Part shown: positions 7,598-13,545 of the stretch, piece after piece
How positions within the stretch are numbered: the stretch's first letter is position 1
Layout: each line of letters opens with the position of its first letter
From: a virus
Virus record (IMG/VR): IMGVR_UViG_3300035034_001546
Location: 1-24,594 of that record
DNA: 24,594 nt
Strand: one strand, 5' to 3'
Notes under the pieces: model-generated
The model's input: only the letters and a program-made list of their open reading frames with translations
Databases searched by the model: none
What the model was told of the DNA's origin: nothing
Made by a program: the position numbers and the translations under genes

Positions 7598-8914
7598 TTA
7601 TCCCATCAAACCCTTCGAGGTCTTCTTCCGCGCCCATTCGTCGGGATCGTCGGCGGCGGGAGTCTGCTTCTGGGAAAGCGCAGTCGCGCCCTCTTCGGCA
7701 TCTGCCCCCTTCTTCATCGGACGCCGGGACGCGAGGTCCACAACCGTTTTGGAAACGGTCTCGACCTGACCTGCCACACCAGCGACGGCGGCTTTGATCA
7801 TGTCTTCGACACGCTTGTAATCGATTGCAGCATCGCTGTCAGTCGATTTGGTGGACACCTCGGGCAGCGGTGTCGTGGTATTGCCCGCAGCGAAGTCGCC
7901 AAAGTCTTCGGCCCACTTCGTCATGGCCGCGCGATCTTCGTCTGTCGTGAACGCCTTGGCGATGGTCTCTTCATCGGCACTGACGAATGCGTCGAAGTAG
8001 CTGTCCAGCCCGCCGATGATTTCGGCAAAGTCAGCAGCGGTCTTGTTCAGCATACCTTGCTTGTCGCCGTCTTCGCTGGAAACGATGTTCGAGATACTGG
8101 CATTGAACGCGGCCAGCACTTCGTAGAAGCCGGGAGGTGTGGCGTCATAGGACATACCGTCCTTGAGCGTTTTCGCCATCGTGTTGCCTTTGGAGTAACG
8201 GGCATCCCACGCATCGAATTTCTGTGCCTTGGCGGCTTCCCGCTTGGCGAGGAATTCTTGGCGTTTGGTCAACGCAACGACCGGCACGGTCTCGGCGGCT
8301 TTCGGGATCACGGCAGCAGGCTTCTTCGGCACGGTCTTGTATTGGGGCTTCTTCTTGCCCGCCGCCGCCTCGACCTCTTCGGCTTCGTCTTCGTCTTCGT
8401 CGTCGGCTTCGTCTTCGTCTTCGTCGTCTTCGACCTCTTCCTCTTCGTCGTCATCCGACTTGGTGAAAGTGCCGACCCACGCTTCGACGCCCTCTTCGTC
8501 GGTCTCGACCTTGGCAAGACGATCATAGTCATCGTCGGCCATGTCGTTCCCGCGAACTTCGAAATCGCCGTCATCGGTCTCGGTGATGGTGATTTCCTCG
8601 GTATCCCATTCCATCTTCTCGACGGCAACTCGCACGTCCGCTTCATTCTCGAAGTGGTCGCCATCGAAAATCATCTTTGCCATGATGGTCGTGGTGGCGT
8701 CAGACTGAGACGCCTTCTTGCGATTGCCGACCGCCTTGTGCGATTTGGGGGTCATGGTCCGCTTCTTGATGGGCATAGCGCCTGTTCCTTTCGCTGTCTT
8801 GATCAGTTTGAATGGCGTTTCATTTGCGCCGCGATCCACGAGCGAGACGTAGGTTGCGTCTGCGCCGTAAAGCAGGGAAGCTTCCCTGCGGGCTTTCTTA
8901 ACCTTCGGTCTCAT
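7598..8914 (-). CDS. Capsid scaffold-like protein with nested internal start
   Basis: A 438-aa, highly charged protein between the prohead protease and the major capsid protein, the place of the scaffold. The first 46 residues contain YVSLVDRGANETPFKLIK, a block that in XkdF-like phage proteins follows the protease domain; here it begins a separate ORF that overlaps the protease stop (ATGA). Residues 153-182 are almost entirely Asp and Glu, encoded by a CTTCGTC-type repeat tract near 8380-8455. The C-terminal third is helical and ends basic (RKKTSKGLMG), as scaffolds that bind capsid protein often do. A second ATG at 8776 (residue 47, MPIKKR) has its own AAAGGA site and would give a 392-aa product lacking the VDRG block. 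Both products may be made. Confidence 0.78.
   Translation of the reverse strand: MRPKVKKARREASLLYGADATYVSLVDRGANETPFKLIKTAKGTGAMPIKKRTMTPKSHKAVGNRKKASQSDATTTIMAKMIFDGDHFENEADVRVAVEKMEWDTEEITITETDDGDFEVRGNDMADDDYDRLAKVETDEEGVEAWVGTFTKSDDDEEEEVEDDEDEDEADDEDEDEAEEVEAAAGKKKPQYKTVPKKPAAVIPKAAETVPVVALTKRQEFLAKREAAKAQKFDAWDARYSKGNTMAKTLKDGMSYDATPPGFYEVLAAFNASISNIVSSEDGDKQGMLNKTAADFAEIIGGLDSYFDAFVSADEETIAKAFTTDEDRAAMTKWAEDFGDFAAGNTTTPLPEVSTKSTDSDAAIDYKRVEDMIKAAVAGVAGQVETVSKTVVDLASRRPMKKGADAEEGATALSQKQTPAADDPDEWARKKTSKGLMG
7816..7829. repeat. Dispersed 14-bp near-palindrome, site 3
   Basis: TGTAATCGATTGCA on the plus strand, inside the scaffold gene, where the minus strand encodes AAIDYK. Confidence 0.8.
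8786..8791 (-). promoter_or_regulatory. Internal ribosome-binding site for a shorter scaffold form
   Basis: AAAGGA lies nine bases upstream of an in-frame ATG at 8776 inside the scaffold ORF. The protein from this ATG starts MPIKKR, the same N-terminus used by several other genes in the window, which supports use of this start. Confidence 0.55.
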
Positions 8915-9549
8915 TCTGTCGCTCTCAGATGGATGCGATGGATTTTGCCATCGACGGCTTCTGTAATATTGCTCTTTGTGATGGAATGAGCCGGAGAACC
9001 GTTTGATCCAAGCCCGGTTTGGCCTGAGACGATTTCGCCGTTACTGTCCAATCGGACAAGGAAGGGATGGTCATGTTTATCATGCGGATCAGGGTCCGTA
9101 AAGCCATAATACCAAGTTTGGTATTCAATCTCTACGTTGAGGTCATCCCTGTAAGTCATGATTTCGAACGAGTAGCCGTTTATCTGGCCTTCTTTGACCA
9201 TCTTCCAAATACTCGTGTCGTTGATCTTTACTGTGGCTACCCACGATCCAGCCTCGTAGTCAGGGTCGTTCGGGCGGGCAATGAAGCTTTCAACGATCAC
9301 TGCATCGACCAGCTTATTATCATGCTGTAGATCGATTGAGGTTGCCAGACCGTTCGCCATGAACCGATGAGCGACCTTCTTGAGTTCCGCCGCCGTCATG
9401 TAGTGGCCGTGGGCGTCGAGAGTATCCGGGGCGTAGACCTGACCTGTGACAGTTTGTTCGTCCACGGCCACTTTGGCTATAGTATACTGTGCATGAACGA
9501 TTTCAGGGCCACTTTGTGCCTTACGGATAAGGTCTCTCACCGTTGTCAT
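8911..9549 (-). CDS. Prohead serine protease, XkdF-like
   Basis: The 212-aa protein carries the XkdF-type protease domain, which cleaves scaffold or capsid precursors inside the prohead with a Ser-His arrangement of the herpesvirus-assemblin type. Diagnostic blocks are GQVYAPDTLDAHGHYMTAAEL (about 36-56), the histidine block DLQHDNKLVDAVIVESF (His76), WVATVKINDTSIWKMVKEG, and the serine block INGYSFEI (Ser127). The ATG at 9549 overlaps the portal stop as ATGA, and the stop overlaps the next ATG in the same way, so portal, protease and scaffold form a coupled translation unit. A (CA)5 tract lies in the leader. The assignment of His76 and Ser127 is by alignment from memory. Confidence 0.86.
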   Translation of the reverse strand: MTTVRDLIRKAQSGPEIVHAQYTIAKVAVDEQTVTGQVYAPDTLDAHGHYMTAAELKKVAHRFMANGLATSIDLQHDNKLVDAVIVESFIARPNDPDYEAGSWVATVKINDTSIWKMVKEGQINGYSFEIMTYRDDLNVEIEYQTWYYGFTDPDPHDKHDHPFLVRLDSNGEIVSGQTGLGSNGSPAHSITKSNITEAVDGKIHRIHLRATE

Positions 9550-11330
9550 TGCAGTTCGTTCCCCGTGTGTGTGTCTGCAATTGATTGTAACGCTTCTTGC
9601 AGCTTGTCATCCATTGTATTCGAAATGGCATTCAAAAGTCTACGGGACATTTTCACAAGCGGCACGTTTGCATCCCGCATGTCGAGTTCGTCGTCTTCTT
9701 CCTCCGGCAAGTTTTCGTTTATCACCTCTTCGAAGTCGTCCAGACCGGCGTAAACCTTGCCCTCTTTGACGTGCTGCATGACGATGGAGAAGGGCATGTT
9801 ACCCCAATCATCCATAACCGGGCGAATGTCGGCATCCAGATAGCGGTTCGCCAGCTTGATGGCAATGTTCGCCGTAAGCGCCCCTTCGCGGCCAAGGCTG
9901 TTGACGATCCGTGCAACCTCTGCCGGGTCTTGCAGTCCGGGGCCGCTGGATTTGACACGCCAGAATTTGATCTTGTGTGTGGACAACACGACGCGCTCGA
10001 AAAGGTCGTCCCACGCGAGACGCTCGGGAATAAAGATTTGCTGATCCGCTGTGAGCACGGACGCGAACGCAGAGGCCCGATTGTAATCTGCGGCGCTGCC
10101 GATGTATATGGGAGGCAGGCGAAAGGCTGACCGCGTTTTGCGCTCCGCTTCGTTGATATACCCAGAGAACAGGCCCTCGTGTTGTCGTTCGGATAGCAGG
10201 GGTTCCATGGTGATCCGGGGCGCGGGTTGGGAGCCGTCGATGCCTGAAAAGATTGCAGCATCCGCCATGGCTTCAAGAACCACGATCCTGTTCATCGACG
10301 CCTGACCGCGAACACCTGCGATATATTGATTGATCTTTTCGAAACTGTCTTCGGTCAGTGCGCCGCCGCTGACCATAACCGCCATGGCCGGGATTGCGTT
10401 GTCACGAAAGAAGTTGAGGTTAACCATTTCAGCTTCGCGGGAGCCGAGCAGCGACGGAATAGCGCCAGACCAACGCGGGACACCGTAGGGCGTTCCCGGC
10501 GTGTACCGGAAGTCTGCGTAAATTTCCGTGGCCTCGTCTTCGATTTCTAATTCGTCATTGACCTTGCCCGTGGACGGATCGATTGACCGTGGATCACCGT
10601 ACTCCTTGAACCACGTCTTACGCCCATCATCTGCGATCTGTACAAAGCGACGGAAACGGCGGCGCAGTTCCTTGAATGTCCCGGTCTCGGCGTCATAGAA
10701 CGAAACCACAGTGATGGATTTTTCTCGGGTAGTAACACGCAGAGTAGAGGTAGAGATATGATCAAAACTCACCACCCTGCCCGCAGCATCGCGGATCACC
10801 TCGAAGTGACGGCTACCGAAAACCTCTTTGTCCACTCGTGACGCCGCCCGGTGTTCCTGAATGCTGCGACCATCGCTGGTCAGCGTGTTGAGTATACGCT
10901 GGACTCTTGCTTTCTCGTTCTGGGAAGCGCGGGTATCTTCCTTGCCTTCCTCGCCGATGTATTCGAGGTCAACGCCGTAGCTTTCGATATTCGTCACCAT
11001 ACTGTCAACGCATTGTTGCAGGATTGTGGACGAATAGTAAAGCTTGATCAGGTCTTTGTAGGCGAACACAGGCTCAACGATGCGAACTTCTGCGTGGCCG
11101 AGAATATCCCCCTGCACAACGTAGTGGTGGGGGTTGTCCGATATTTCAAAGAGGCCGAAAAGGTCTTTCTCCAACCGTTCAAGATCGGTGGAGTTGGAGA
11201 GGGTTGCGGTGTTCCCGACCACATCATAGATACCGCCCGCGAAGCTGGCATCGCGGTAAGACTTATTTGTCTGAGAAGGTTGCGGGGCAACGCGAGCCTT
11301 GGCGACTTTGCGCTTCAAACGTGTGGGCAT
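9546..11330 (-). CDS. Portal protein, PBSX-like
   Basis: The 594-aa portal forms the dodecameric ring at the capsid vertex through which DNA enters and leaves. Blocks such as YYSSTILQQCVDSMVTNIES, FRYTPGTPYGVPRWSGAIPS, the stem/crown helix region around NLNFFRDNAIPAMAVMVSGG, and FRLPPIYIGSAADYNRASAF match the PBSX-type capsid portal family. The N-terminus is the basic MPTRLKRKVAKAR also seen in variant form on other genes. The ATG at 11330 is preceded by GGAG and, 29 bases further upstream of the start, by a promoter-like TATAGT. The Glu/Asp-rich C-terminal region (about 540-555) precedes a final helix. Length is normal to slightly long for the family. Confidence 0.9.
   Translation of the reverse strand: MPTRLKRKVAKARVAPQPSQTNKSYRDASFAGGIYDVVGNTATLSNSTDLERLEKDLFGLFEISDNPHHYVVQGDILGHAEVRIVEPVFAYKDLIKLYYSSTILQQCVDSMVTNIESYGVDLEYIGEEGKEDTRASQNEKARVQRILNTLTSDGRSIQEHRAASRVDKEVFGSRHFEVIRDAAGRVVSFDHISTSTLRVTTREKSITVVSFYDAETGTFKELRRRFRRFVQIADDGRKTWFKEYGDPRSIDPSTGKVNDELEIEDEATEIYADFRYTPGTPYGVPRWSGAIPSLLGSREAEMVNLNFFRDNAIPAMAVMVSGGALTEDSFEKINQYIAGVRGQASMNRIVVLEAMADAAIFSGIDGSQPAPRITMEPLLSERQHEGLFSGYINEAERKTRSAFRLPPIYIGSAADYNRASAFASVLTADQQIFIPERLAWDDLFERVVLSTHKIKFWRVKSSGPGLQDPAEVARIVNSLGREGALTANIAIKLANRYLDADIRPVMDDWGNMPFSIVMQHVKEGKVYAGLDDFEEVINENLPEEEDDELDMRDANVPLVKMSRRLLNAISNTMDDKLQEALQSIADTHTGNELQ
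9576..9589. repeat. Dispersed 14-bp near-palindrome, site 4
   Basis: TGCAATTGATTGTA on the plus strand, inside the last codons of the portal gene (encoding QSIAD) and 26 bases upstream of the protease ATG, next to a (GT)5 tract at 9565-9574. Confidence 0.8.
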
Positions 11331-11358
11331 GTTGGCAAACTCCGATGAGGTTTCGCCG

Positions 11359-11387
11359 ACTATACCTTTATTGCCTCAAAACGGCAA
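11359..11387 (-). promoter_or_regulatory. Putative promoter upstream of portal gene
   Basis: On the minus strand TTGCCG (11387-11382), a 17-base AT-rich spacer and TATAGT (11364-11359) form a sigma70-like promoter in the 57-base gap before the portal gene. The same layout (TTGC at -35, exact 17-base spacer, TATART at -10) occurs in two other gaps. Confidence 0.5.
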
Positions 11388-11882
11388 CTACTTGCGTAGG
11401 TGTTTGCGTAAAGGTCGTTTACTGACCTTCGGCTTGGGCTTAGGTTTTACAACCATTACCACTTTAGGACGAGGCGGGAACCGCAACATGCCTTTTTTGA
11501 ATACGTTAAGCTTTGGCATATCCCACAGTAGAAACTGGTGATAAACAACGTGGCAATTGTTTTGCACGTCAGAAGAATGTTCGGTCAAGTGCTTGTACAA
11601 TCGATTGTAAGCGGTATCCGTTAGCAACTCTGCGCCATATGCTCTATAAAGCAAGTTGGATAATCCAAGAATAAAAACCTTATTTTGCCAGCTTGCGCCT
11701 TGCCATCCCGATACCATGTTAAGAGCGTGGCTGATATTCTCAATAGATGTATCGTAACGGTCATACGCCATGCCGCTGTGCGACATTGCCGCAATAGCTG
11801 GGTGCTGTAAGGCGTTCCTCCAATTAGGCCCGACCATACTGATGATACGCTCTTCGGGGGTCTTACGCTTGACTATAGGCAT
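11388..11882 (-). CDS. Hypothetical protein, 164 aa, with basic ends
   Basis: Unrecognised protein starting MPIVKRKTPEERIISMVG. The central part (about 20-130) looks folded and helical, with ISHALNMVSGWQGASWQNKV and several aromatic residues (VYHQFLLWDM). The last 25 residues are a Pro/Lys/Arg-rich tail (KPKPKPKVSKRPLRKHLRK), which suggests nucleic acid or acidic-protein binding. The ATG at 11882 has AGGGAT at a nine-base spacing. The gene lies directly upstream of the portal gene, in a cluster of small genes that separates terminase from portal. One copy of the dispersed palindrome lies inside it. No function can be assigned. Confidence 0.75.
   Translation of the reverse strand: MPIVKRKTPEERIISMVGPNWRNALQHPAIAAMSHSGMAYDRYDTSIENISHALNMVSGWQGASWQNKVFILGLSNLLYRAYGAELLTDTAYNRLYKHLTEHSSDVQNNCHVVYHQFLLWDMPKLNVFKKGMLRFPPRPKVVMVVKPKPKPKVSKRPLRKHLRK
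11596..11609. repeat. Dispersed 14-bp palindrome, site 5 (perfect)
   Basis: TACAATCGATTGTA, a perfect palindrome, inside the 164-aa gene, where the minus strand encodes YNRLY. Confidence 0.82.
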
Positions 11883-11893
11883 TTAGCCAATCC

Positions 11894-12331
11894 CTATTTC
11901 TTCGATTTTCCGTAGAACGGGTCACTTCCAAATCGAAAGGCCCAGAGAGGGCATTGGGTTTCCGCACACTCGGTTACGCCTTTGCGCCCGCCTGTGCAGA
12001 TTACGCAAAATGCTGTGATTGCAGTTGCGCGTCCCTTGATCCGGTTGCGGTAACGTTGCTCCTGCGGATTTTTATCATCGTAAGGAGTCCGCAAGGCGGT
12101 GAACCTGTCCTTTACCGTCATGTGGTCGTCGGGGGTATCGCCATGCTTGGCAGCTAACTGGCCGAACCTTAACAGCAGGCTTCGCGGTGCGCTATCGCCA
12201 TACACGGCGTTTAAGGCGCTATTGTCAGGGACCGGAGTTTTGGGTTTCGCCACTATATGTAATTTCCCGTCTGACGGTGTTTCAAAAACGGCATCCTTGG
12301 ACGGTATAGCTGATCTGCGTTTGATGGGCAT
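11894..12331 (-). CDS. Four-cysteine phage protein, paralogue 1 (145 aa)
   Basis: The protein starts MPIKRRSAIPSK and ends with a compact cysteine module: C109-x2-C112-x9-C122-x4-C127 followed by PLWAFRFGSDPFYG. I recognise this module (CxxC ... C ... CPLxxFRxGxxP) from small uncharacterised phage proteins in many hosts; it probably binds one zinc ion, but its role is unknown to me. The same module, at about 50% identity by eye, ends the gene two places upstream (paralogue 2). The N-terminal half differs between the two. The ATG directly follows the upstream stop, with GGAG eight bases before it. Confidence 0.78.
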   Translation of the reverse strand: MPIKRRSAIPSKDAVFETPSDGKLHIVAKPKTPVPDNSALNAVYGDSAPRSLLLRFGQLAAKHGDTPDDHMTVKDRFTALRTPYDDKNPQEQRYRNRIKGRATAITAFCVICTGGRKGVTECAETQCPLWAFRFGSDPFYGKSKK

Positions 12332-12646
12332 TCAATAGGCTCCGGGGCATGATGGGCCACCTGTGCATCCCATGTAACCGCCGCAACGTTTACATGGCTT
12401 TCTGGGAAGCCCAAGTTTGGGTTTTACTGTGTTTGGCTTGGCTTTCTTAATTCTTAAAATTACAGCTTCGCTGCATTCTATCTTGAGGGCAATTTTATGC
12501 AGATCGTCTAAATTACATATGGGCGCAATACAGAACATGTTTGATTTCAAGAGAGAAATTTCCTCTTCAAGTAACGCAATTAGCCAATTAGCTTGGTAAG
12601 CGGGGAACTTGACATTGTACCTAATCGACATTTGCATCGCCGTCAT
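12332..12646 (-). CDS. Hypothetical protein with zinc-ribbon-like C-terminus, about 100 aa
   Basis: Unrecognised protein between the two four-cysteine paralogues. Residues 15-65 look helical (ANWLIALLEEEISLLKSN), followed by a basic linker and a C-terminal cysteine knuckle, C85-x2-C88-x5-C94-x5-C100, rich in glycine. Three in-frame ATGs (12646, 12637, 12631) all overlap the 3' end of the upstream gene and none has a strong ribosome site, so the start is uncertain and translation is probably coupled. The longest form is given. The MSIRYN start at 12631 is about as likely. Confidence 0.68.
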   Translation of the reverse strand: MTAMQMSIRYNVKFPAYQANWLIALLEEEISLLKSNMFCIAPICNLDDLHKIALKIECSEAVILRIKKAKPNTVKPKLGLPRKPCKRCGGYMGCTGGPSCPGAY

Positions 12647-13130
12647 CGTCGTCGCCGTCCTCGAAAAGATCGGGTCCGTCTTCGTCTGCTATTTCGATAA
12701 CAACAGTAGGAGGCGGTAGCCAGCCCCGCAGCGGGTCTTTTCCCATGCGGAACGGATGGAGTGGGCAAGTAATTGACGCGCAGTCTTTGACGGCAGCTAC
12801 TACACCGCCCTGACACATTACGCACATAGCGCGGATGGAGGTAGCGCGGCTGCTGATACGCGCTCGATACTTGTTAATGAGCGGATCGTCCTCGACATCG
12901 GCTTCACGTATATGATCACGCAAAATGTTGAAGTCGATTTCCTTGGGATTTGCGCCTTGATATTCGACTGGAAAGTCGGCAGTATCGATGCGCTTCAACG
13001 CTCGCAGACGCTCAATACCTTCGAGTCCGTCAAGGCTCGCGTAAAGGTCGTTTAGTTTTTGCTCCAAGTCTTCGCGTATTTCCCGGCCTTCCTGACTCAA
13101 CGTTCCGCTGTAGTTTGGGGGCTGACTCAT
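12621..13130 (-). CDS. Four-cysteine phage protein, paralogue 2 (169 aa)
   Basis: The protein has a charged helical N-terminus (EGREIREDLEQKLNDLYASL), then the same module as paralogue 1: C103-x2-C106-x10-C117-x4-C122 followed by PLHPFRMGKDPLRG. The tail is very acidic (EDGDDDDGDANVD). The ATG at 13130 has a good AAGAGGT site even though it lies 101 bases inside the upstream gene, in another frame. The pair of paralogues suggests a local duplication with divergence of the flanks. A metal-binding role is inferred from the cysteines. Confidence 0.78.
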   Translation of the reverse strand: MSQPPNYSGTLSQEGREIREDLEQKLNDLYASLDGLEGIERLRALKRIDTADFPVEYQGANPKEIDFNILRDHIREADVEDDPLINKYRARISSRATSIRAMCVMCQGGVVAAVKDCASITCPLHPFRMGKDPLRGWLPPPTVVIEIADEDGPDLFEDGDDDDGDANVD

Positions 13131-13476
13131 TTTTACCTCTTACGGAATTTGAATTGTCTATGCTTGCACTGTCTCGCAACGCTGTTACCAGCGCGGTTGC
13201 CATATCTGGATTGACGCACACGGCCCATGGTCGTGTTCGATTATTAAAGCGTACTATGGCTTGAAAATTATCGGGTTCAAGATTGTGATCGAATTGAGAC
13301 ACACGCAAAACGATTTCGTCAGCATCGTTAGCCAAGGCATCTTTGAGAAGTTGGCCTAAGTCGATATTGCTACAATTGATTGCAGCGGTGTCGCGGTCAC
13401 GCGGCGCGGCGTCAAAGGCTAGACCATCGCCGCCGCGCAAATTTGCATTGCGTTTGAGACGTTTCTTGATGGGCAT
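13030..13476 (-). CDS. Hypothetical protein, 148 aa, MPIKKR N-terminus
   Basis: Unrecognised protein starting MPIKKRLKRNANLRGG. The middle (SNIDLGQLLKDALANDADEIVLRV to about residue 100, ending MATALVTALRDS) reads as a small alpha/beta fold. The last 45 residues are basic and probably disordered, and they are encoded in the region that overlaps the next gene by 101 bases. It is the first gene after the terminase and is preceded by the best promoter-like sequence in the window (13511-13539). One dispersed palindrome lies inside it. The start is supported by the shared N-terminal peptide more than by its ribosome site, which is GGAG at a long spacing. Confidence 0.72.
   Translation of the reverse strand: MPIKKRLKRNANLRGGDGLAFDAAPRDRDTAAINCSNIDLGQLLKDALANDADEIVLRVSQFDHNLEPDNFQAIVRFNNRTRPWAVCVNPDMATALVTALRDSASIDNSNSVRGKNESAPKLQRNVESGRPGNTRRLGAKTKRPLREP
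13371..13384. repeat. Dispersed 14-bp near-palindrome, site 6
   Basis: TACAATTGATTGCA on the plus strand, inside the 148-aa gene, where the minus strand encodes AAINCS. Confidence 0.8.
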
Positions 13477-13510
13477 TTGTGCGCCGCTCCGGGTTGTGTT
13501 GCTTCCCCGT

Positions 13511-13539
13511 ATTATAGGTTATTTGATCAATGACCGCAA
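13511..13539 (-). promoter_or_regulatory. Putative promoter after the terminase gene
   Basis: On the minus strand TTGCGG (13539-13534), a 17-base AT-rich spacer and a consensus TATAAT (13516-13511) lie in the 69-base gap between the terminase stop and the 148-aa gene. This is the strongest sigma70-like promoter match in the window and would drive the small-gene cluster and the head genes. Confidence 0.6.
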
Positions 13540-13545
13540 GAGGAA

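Noticed and set aside
7559-8989. Long plus-strand ORF (476 aa) opposite the scaffold gene
   Set aside because: It arises from the antisense of the Asp/Glu repeat tract (Phe/Val/Leu-rich low complexity) and has no plausible start context.
2588-9589. The TACAAT half of sites 1, 2 and 4 as promoter -10 boxes
   Set aside because: No -35 box is found at 16-18 bases in sites 1 and 2, only a weak ATGACA at 15 bases in site 4, and the motif recurs deep in genes.
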